Assembly (NCBI RefSeq): GCF_046630445.1
Contig: NC_092339.1
Location: 311,983,501 to 312,047,500, forward strand
Direction: 5' to 3'
DNA from: Rutidosis leptorrhynchoides
Lineage: Eukaryota; Streptophyta; Magnoliopsida; Asterales; Asteraceae
Length of the DNA: 64,000 nucleotides
A model generated the notes under the pieces. That model did not search any database, was not told where the DNA came from, and was given only the letters and a program-made list of their open reading frames with translations. A program made the translations under genes and the position numbers. Below are positions 57,609-64,000 of the stretch, one piece after another. The first letter of the stretch is position 1, and every line of letters begins with the position of its first letter.

Positions 57609-60600
57609 TCATGACCAATCACTAGAATATCGAAGCCCTAATGCACAAACATGTCCTGCATGTTTTGATCCATGTAAGAGCTTCGTGAGAGGATCCGCTA
57701 TATTAAGATCTGTGTGAACTTTGTGAATGCATATCTTTCCATTTTCAACTTCATCCCTTATGTAGTTGATTCTCCGCTCAATGTGACGGGTCTTTTGGTG
57801 AGCACGAGGTTCCTTGATTTGAGCAATTGCACCCTCGTTGTCATAAAAGATCTCAAGAGGGTCCTGAATGGAAGGGACTACTCCTAAGTCGTCGATGAAT
57901 TTCTTCATCAATGCAGCTTCCTGCGCTACCAATGAGGTGGCAATGTACTCCGACTCTGTAGTGGATAATGCAACAACATCCTGTTTTGAACTCTTCCAAG
58001 AGACCGCACCTCCATTTAACGTGAAGACATAACCGGATTGTGATCGAGAATCATCTCGATCAGTTTGGAAACTCGCGTCCACGTAACCTTTTACAGCGAG
58101 TTTCTCCTCACCAGACCCATATATTAGAAACATATCCTTAGTCCTCCTAAGGTATTTCAATATACTTTTAACAGCAATCCAATAACTGTTTCCTGGGTTA
58201 TTCTGGTATCTACTTGTCAAGCTTAGAGCGCATGACACATCCGGTCTAGTGCATATCATTGCATACATGATTGACCCAATAGCAGATGCATATGGGACAT
58301 TCTTCATTCTTTCATGTTCATCTTTCGTGGTGGGGTACTGAGATGAACTAAGGAGCGTTCCTCTTTGAATAGGTACCAAACCTTTCTTAGAGTTCTCCAT
58401 CTTGAACCTTTTCAAGACCTTTACAATGTATGCACTTTGATTCAAACCTATCAGTTTCTTGGATCTATCCCTGTAGATCCCAATCCCCAAAACGTATTGT
58501 GCTTCTCCAAGATCCTTAATGGAGAAGCATTTACTTAGCCAAGTTTTAACTCCTTGCATTGCCGGAATATCATTTCCAAATAACAATATATCATCCACAT
58601 ATAGTACAAGGAACATGATAGTGCTCCCACTAGCTTTCTTGTATACACAAGCTTCATCACCATTTTTAATGAAGCCAAATTTCTTGGCCTCCTCATTAAA
58701 ACGATGATTCCACATTCTAGATACTTGTTTCAATCCGTAGATTGACTTCTTTAACTTGCATACCTTTTTAGGATATTTCGGATCAACAAAACCCTCAGGC
58801 TGAACCATATAAACATCTTCCTCAAGATGTCCATTTAGGAAAGCAGTCTTGACGTCCATCTGCCATATTTCATAATCATAATGAGCAGCAATGGCAAGTA
58901 ATATCCTAATAGACTTTAGCATTGCCACAGGCGAAAAAGTTTCATCATAGTCAACCCCTTGAGTTTGAGTGAAACCTTTTGCTACAAGTCTAGCTTTATA
59001 TGTATCCAAGTTTCCATGTATGTCGGTTTTCATTTTGAAAAGCCATTTACAATCAACCAGCCTTGAGCCAGTAGGTTGTACAACCAGTTCCCAAACTTGG
59101 TTGTCATACATGGATTGCATCTCAGCGTTCATGGCTTCCTGCCATTTATCCTTATCAATTCTTGATAAAGCATCTTGGTAGTTTATTGGTTCATCCAAAT
59201 CAACCACATAGCAACCATCCATGAGAAACCCATATCTCTCAGGAGGATTACTAATCCTACCAGATCTGCGAACGTCTTGTGTATTTTGATCATCCATTTG
59301 ATCACTCTCAACATTTTCATGTTGAGTGCTAGTGTCAACCAATTGTGTATCATCTACTTGATCTTGAACCTCTTCAAGATCTATCTTTCTTTCACTATTT
59401 CCTTCCATTAGGAACTTAGTTTCAAGGAATTCAGCCTTTCGAGCAACAAATACATTCTGCTCGGATGGATCATAGAAATAATATCCCATATCATCCTTGG
59501 GATATCCTATGAAGATACACTTCGTGGATCGAGCATTCAACTTATTAGGGACGTAATGCTTAGGGTAAGCTTCACATCCCCATACCTTTAAGTATGATAG
59601 AGATGGGGGTTTTCCAAACCACATCTCATGAGGAGTTCGTTCCACTTTCTTGGTTGGGGCCATATTTAGAATACGAGCCGCGGAGCATAGACAATAACCC
59701 CAGAATGATAGAGGTAAGGAGCTTCTAGCCATCATAGATCGAACCATATCCATTAAGGTTCGATTCCTCCTTTCGGATACACCATTAAGCTGTGGTGTCC
59801 CGGGTGGAGTAAGTTGTGAGATAATCCCACAACTTCTAAGATGATCTTGGAAAGCATCGCTTAGGTATTCACCTCCTCTATCGGTACAAAGTACCTTGAT
59901 TGTCTTATTGAGTTGATTTTGTACTTCGTTTTGATATTCTTTGAATGCTTCAAAAGTTTCATCCTTGTGTCTTAATAAGTAGACATATCCGAAACGACTG
60001 AAGTCATCAATGAAAGTAATGAAGTATCTTTCACCATTCCTAGTTATGGGCTTAAAGGGTCCACATACATCCGAGTGTATCAATCCCAATAAGTCCTTAG
60101 CCCTTTCATAGGTCCCTTTGAAAGGTGCTTTAGTCATTTTGCCTTGTAAACAAGATTCACATACATCAAACGAGTCTAGTTCATTTGATTTCAAAAGGCC
60201 ATTCTTTTGAAGTGTATGCATTCGATTCTTGTTTATGTGACCAAGGCGACAATGCCATAAGTAGGAATCACTCAAATCCCTTTTGAGTTTCTTGGTGTTT
60301 GCATGGTATATTGAGCTATTGTATGATGTGTCATCATGAACCAATTCATAAATACCATTCGAAGGCGAAGCCTTAAAATAGAACACATTATCTAAAGAAA
60401 CATGGATATCATCATTAATGAAATTAAGATTAAAACCATATTGTTTCAAACGGGATACAGAAATAATGTTTCGTGATAAATCAGGTGCATACAAAACATT
60501 TTTCAAAGTAAGCTCCAAACCATTTGGAAGCTTTAAAACAAAGTCTCCTTGAGCTTTCACTTGCACCCTTGCTCCATTTCCCATGAAGAGACTTGTTGTT

Positions 60601-60780
60601 CCCGCATCTTGATCACTTCTTTTGAACCCCTGCAAAGTATTGCAAATATGAGTTCCACATCCTGTGTCTAATACCCATGTATTAGAAGAAGTAATACTAA
60701 GCTCAATGTATACCATATATACATTACCTGAGGTTTGCCCTGCATCCCTCTTTTCTTTCAACTCCTTGAGGTAGACCGGT
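57609..60780 (-). CDS. Copia pol: protease, integrase, RT, RNase H (intact frame)
   Basis: About 1050 codons without a stop. Counting from 60761: protease LDTGCGTHIC (Asp 32); GAG-pre-integrase zinc His170/His175/Cys201/Cys204 (LWHCRLGH, CESC); integrase core Asp231 (HSDVCGPF), Asp294 (CTDRGGEY) and Glu330 (GVSERRNR); the GKPPSLSYLKVWGCEAY block; RT from NQVWELV (554) with Asp636 (MDVKTAFLNG) and YVDD (721-724); RNase H Asp895 (GYVDASFQTD) and Glu936 (STTESEY), ending KHAGHVCALGLR. It should be cleaved from a Gag-Pol precursor. The frame continues upstream without its own ATG and joins gag through a TGA (about 60781), so translation would depend on gag. Confidence 0.95.
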
Positions 60781-61642
60781 CAGTTGCGCTTCCAGTGACC
60801 CATTTCACCGCAACCGAAGCACGGATCTTCCTTGGGGTTAGCCTTTCCGGCAACCTTTTGCTTCTTGTTGTTGTTGGTTGGGGTAACCACCTTCCCCTTT
60901 CCTTTGCCCTTGCCTTGGTAGGCGGGTCCTTCCTCTTAGCCGCCTTCGGCTTAGAAGTGTTATTGCCTTTGGACCCACCTTCATTGATCATAAACATGGG
61001 TGAAGCCCTTTTACCCATGCTCGCTTCGGCCGTCTTAAGCATGGCGTGTAATTCGCCAATGCTCTTATCCCATCCATTCATATTGTAATTCATTACAAAT
61101 GTGTCAAACCTCTTTGACAAGGAGTTAAGGATAAGGTCTGTGGCTAATTCATTAGACACATTGCAGTTTAGACGGTTCGCTCCATCAATTTGGCTTTTCA
61201 TCTTAAGGACATAAGATGAAACGGATTGGGAGTAGTCCATCTGACATGCATGAAGCGCTCGAACCGTTTCGAAGCGCTCGACATGAGCTTGTTGAAGGAA
61301 CATCTCCTTCAACTGTGTGATCATGTCATATGCACTATGATGCTCAAAATCCTTTTGGAGTTCGGGTATCATAGTCCCAAGCATGAGGCAAGAAACTTGC
61401 AACGAATCGGTGCAATATTTCTCCCAATAAGCCATGCCTTCCGTATCATCCTCGTCCGGTTGATCGGGAATCGGGTCTTCCAACACATACGCCCTGTCCT
61501 CTAGTTTGAGGACAATTCTTAGATTGCAGAACCAACCCATTTAGTTCGTATGGTTGAGTTTTTCCTTTTCGAGGATTGACCTCAACGATAGGTTGTTAAA
61601 GTTTATTGGTGCGTTCGGAATGTTGTTGTTATTGGCGGCCAT
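60780..61642 (-). pseudogene. Copia gag with two stops and a frameshift
   Basis: The start MAANNNNIPNAPINFNNLSL is at 61642-61640. A TAA near 61543 interrupts just before MGWFCNLRIVLKLEDRAYVL. The gag core follows (AYDMITQLKEMF, SQSVSSYVLKMKSQIDG, ELATDLILNSLSKRFDTF). Near 60918 a one-base shift moves the sense into the frame that gives KGKGKGKVVTPTNNNKKQK and the zinc knuckle CFGCGEMGHWKRN. The final Cys codon of the knuckle is TGA (about 60781). Gag is thus broken at three points while pol is intact. Confidence 0.9.
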
Positions 61643-63119
61643 CTACAAAATTTAACAAAGTTGTTTAAGTATCAATTTTAATTTAACGATCAATACCCTT
61701 TAAATCCAATTGATATTTATTAAATTTTAGAATCCAACGGTAAACCAAATTTCGGTTAGGTGACCTTTATCCCGTCATTTGATTTAGCTAGGTAGTCATT
61801 ATATGACAATTGCAATCCTTTTGCAACTTCTAAGTTATGGGATCATGCAATCCTTTTGCATGGCATATTTATCCCATCAACGCCTATTTGTTCCTCATGC
61901 TTCGGTGACCCTAAGTTCATGATTTCGAAATCAAGTCGTCCTACTTGTGTAAACGTGTAAACTTAACATACAAGTGGTTAGGTGACCTTTATCCCACAAG
62001 CATGCAAAATTCACCTTAATCATATTAGTTTGCTCATAACGGTTAGGTGACCTTTATCCCATTGTGAGTTCCCTAATATTTTTAAGTGTTGCACAAAAGG
62101 ATGGCGTTTAACTTGTTTGCCTTGTTAATAAGGGATTTTAAGTTTTCATTAATTCTAGTTTGAGAAAACTTTTATGCCATACACCAACATGCATTTAGTG
62201 TATGGTTCATTTGAAATCCATTTTCATGTCTATAAACCATTTTATATATATGATCCTAATCATGTTCTTAATAACCGTTTATTAATGTCCTTTTAGCCAT
62301 TTTTAATTTAACCAATTAAATTGTCGTTTTGCATGTCGTTAATTAATGTATAATTTAACCAATTAAATTGCCATTTTGCTTGTTGTTAACTTGTGTGATT
62401 AACTTGTAGCATACAAACATATAATCCACAATCATACAATAAACAACCATGCATACAAAACAAATATGTTCACAATCACGCCATTTTGGTAGACATTTGT
62501 TTAGCTGAAAACAAATGCCACCGGATAAGGGGTTATAACACAAAGTAGGAGATTTTAAATCTCCCACTTAATCTTGCATCCAAATGCTTCTTCTTGTGTT
62601 CTTCAAGTCTTCATCATCTTCATCTTTTTACAAAATATATCCTAATACATTTTGTCTAAAAAAGTGAAATTACAACCTAATCAATTTTACATACCAAATA
62701 TAAAATAAATTACATAACCAAAATAATATTATTACATACCAAATGAATAAATATTAAATCAACCAAACATGCAACCAAACACAAGGTCAAGGCTTAGATT
62801 GTGAACATCATCAGCATAAGTGATAGGCAATACAGAATCACAAGTGATTGGAAACACAGAATCACAAGTGATCTGCAACACAGAATCACAAGTGATTGGC
62901 AATACAGAATCACAAGTGATCGGCAACACAGAATCACAAGTGATTGGCAACACAGAATCACAAGTGATCGGCAACACAGAATGCAGAATCACAAGTGATT
63001 TTGGCCAAAATGACAAACCACTCAAAACTAAAATTTTACATTATACTTCATGCATGTTCATAGAATGCAAAATTATAGTGGGTTTAATAACCATCTCGAA
63101 GCATATTTCAACAACTTCG
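61643..63119 (-). other. Copia untranslated leader, about 1.5 kb
   Basis: No coding frame of note. It holds three exact copies of GGTTAGGTGACCTTTATCCC (61754, 61976, 62041; plus-strand sense), paired CAATCCTTTTGCA words near 61815-61860 and the 24-bp array below. Long leaders of copia elements often hold packaging or dimer signals; that role here is only an inference. Confidence 0.7.
62822..63000. repeat. Minisatellite, 24-bp unit, about 7 copies, in the copia leader
   Basis: The unit is CACAGAATCACAAGTGAT plus TGGCAA or CGGCAA. It is open on both strands, giving 8-residue repeats (NTESQVIG; PITCDSVL). ATCACAAGTGAT is itself an imperfect palindrome. One short, degenerate unit occurs near 62978. 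Confidence 0.95.
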
Positions 63120-63132
63120 GCTCTAGATACCA
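63120..63132 (-). other. Copia primer-binding site
   Basis: On the minus strand TGGTATCTAGAGC directly inside the LTR. It matches the initiator tRNA-Met site TGGTATCAGAGC with one extra T. Confidence 0.8.
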
Positions 63133-63133
63133 T

Positions 63134-64000
63134 TGTTGGGATTTAACAAGTTCCATAATACTTATAATCATTCAAGAAATAATATTTGCGGAAGCGTATA
63201 AATTACCATTTTAAAACTTGTAAATCTTTAACCATTTAAAGTTAAATCCCAAATAGGATCAAGTTGTGAAACATACTTACAAATTAAGAGTGGGTTTAGA
63301 GATAATACCTCCTCAAGCTAGTTGAGGGTAGTTTACAAATGTGCAAGATGATGATGAAGATGAAGGCAAGAAAGCTTCTAACTTGAAGCCTCAAGTGTGT
63401 AATACCCCAAGCTTTTGATGCACCAACACCTTCCTTTGTTTGGTTAGGATTTTAGACACTTGATTAACAAGATTACCATGCAAAAACACTCTCTTTTTCC
63501 CTCTAAACTGCCACAGCCAGCAGCTGTGTTTTCAGCAGAAAAACTGCAGCTTTTTTTAGTGTATTGCTTGTTTTCTCACTCACTTGAGTCAAGGAATCCC
63601 CTTGGTTAAAGAGAGTCTTGCATGCCTTAAGGAATATATTGTTTACAAGTAACCAAGCAAGCATGGGATGTCACCTAGGAGTCCCAAAATCCGCATTCTT
63701 GTATCATTTAAATAATAAGTATAATTTATATAAAACTTGTTACATTTTATATAAAACTTGTTATTAAAGTTCAAGTTATAAATATAGGTTACTTGTACTT
63801 TATAAACCAATTTATAAAGTATAACAAAACATAATTATTTATACATATAAATAATCAAATCCTTAATATATAAATTGTCCAAACAATTTATCTCAAGTGA
63901 TAATATTTTAGAAACCCGATTTTCTAAAATCCAAGTGTCGCATATTCGTTTAATGATCCAATAGTTAAGATCAAATACGTTTAAGGTGTCGGTAAGCTTG
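63134..64000 (-). repeat. Copia 5' LTR, truncated by the window
   Basis: It begins TGTTGGGATTTAACAAG and matches 55750-56616 with about five differences (for example CACCTTCC for CACCCTCC, GCAGCTTTT for GCAATTTTT). Confidence 0.95.

Larger units (their letters stand above)
55750..64000 (-). mobile_element. Ty1/copia retrotransposon, nearly complete, runs off the right edge
   Basis: Direct repeats starting TGTTGGGATTTAACAAGTTC at 55750 and 63134 are its LTRs. The internal region reads on the minus strand: primer site (63132-63120), long leader, gag, then pol in copia order (protease, integrase, RT, RNase H). The overlapping parts of the LTRs (about 866 bp) differ at only about five positions, so the insertion is young. 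The 5' LTR is truncated by the window, so the target duplication cannot be checked. Confidence 0.95.

Noticed and set aside
62801..63146. Repeat protein (NTESQVIG) or CRISPR array
   Set aside because: Units are contiguous 24-bp minisatellite copies without unique spacers, in a copia leader. Both strands are open by chance of the unit length.

Overview
The window is plant nuclear DNA. It carries chromodomain Ty3/gypsy and Ty1/copia LTR retrotransposons primed by initiator tRNA-Met, plant-type telomere motifs (TTTAGGG), very AT-rich spacers with long (TA)n and (AAT)n tracts, CACTA-, Mutator- and Micron-like small transposons, and one plant-type glyoxal-oxidase-like gene. A eudicot is likely; I would not name a family with confidence. 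About nine tenths of the 64 kb is transposable elements, mostly nested in one another. I use E1-E5 as local names.

Left nest (1-18637). E5 is a decayed gypsy element, with its internal 3' end at 14484-16313 and its LTR at about 16314-18637. It appears to be interrupted by E1, a plus-strand gypsy chromovirus entering from the left edge, with integrase and chromodomain at 1-1044 and its 3' LTR at 1080-2969 plus 12496-14483. That LTR is split by E2 (2970-12495), a complete but non-autonomous LTR element with two LTRs of about 2.9 kb and no gag-pol.

Gene island (18638-24118). It holds an intronless glyoxal/galactose-oxidase-like gene (19751-21433) in which two of the five copper-radical active-site residues appear replaced, a 279-bp CACTA-type MITE, and a possible 5' end of another gene.

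Central nest (24119-50025). Two Micron-like palindromic elements (24211-24891 and 25034-49969) lie in opposite orientation around a shared (TA)n tract, and each has telomere-like repeats at its centre. The second is split by E4 (25378-49609, minus strand), a decayed chromovirus with leader ORF, gag, protease, RT, RNase H, integrase and chromodomain. One E4 LTR is split by E3 (26322-38794, minus strand), a young non-autonomous relative of E2 with perfect TAAGT duplications. E3 in turn contains a 621-bp solo LTR (30431-31051, duplication CCTTC). Uninterrupted copies in the window (the second E4 LTR and the first Micron copy) show the pre-insertion sites.

Right part (50026-64000). An open reading frame ending at 55283 is split by a 4468-bp solo LTR (50203-54670, duplication TATGT) and by a 405-bp Mutator-like MITE (54779-55183, duplication GGGTATGAG). 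Taking out both insertions leaves the frame open. The solo LTR contains a 1290-bp element with inverted ends of about 190 bp that carries a broken GCK-domain gene fragment. The last 8 kb is a young Ty1/copia element on the minus strand (55750 to beyond 64000) with an intact pol frame and a damaged gag.

The least ordinary items are the GLOX-like protein with altered active site, the gene-fragment-carrying inverted-repeat element, the twice-split exon, the telomere-repeat Micron pair, and a leader ORF plus a 19-bp palindrome shared by several LTR families.
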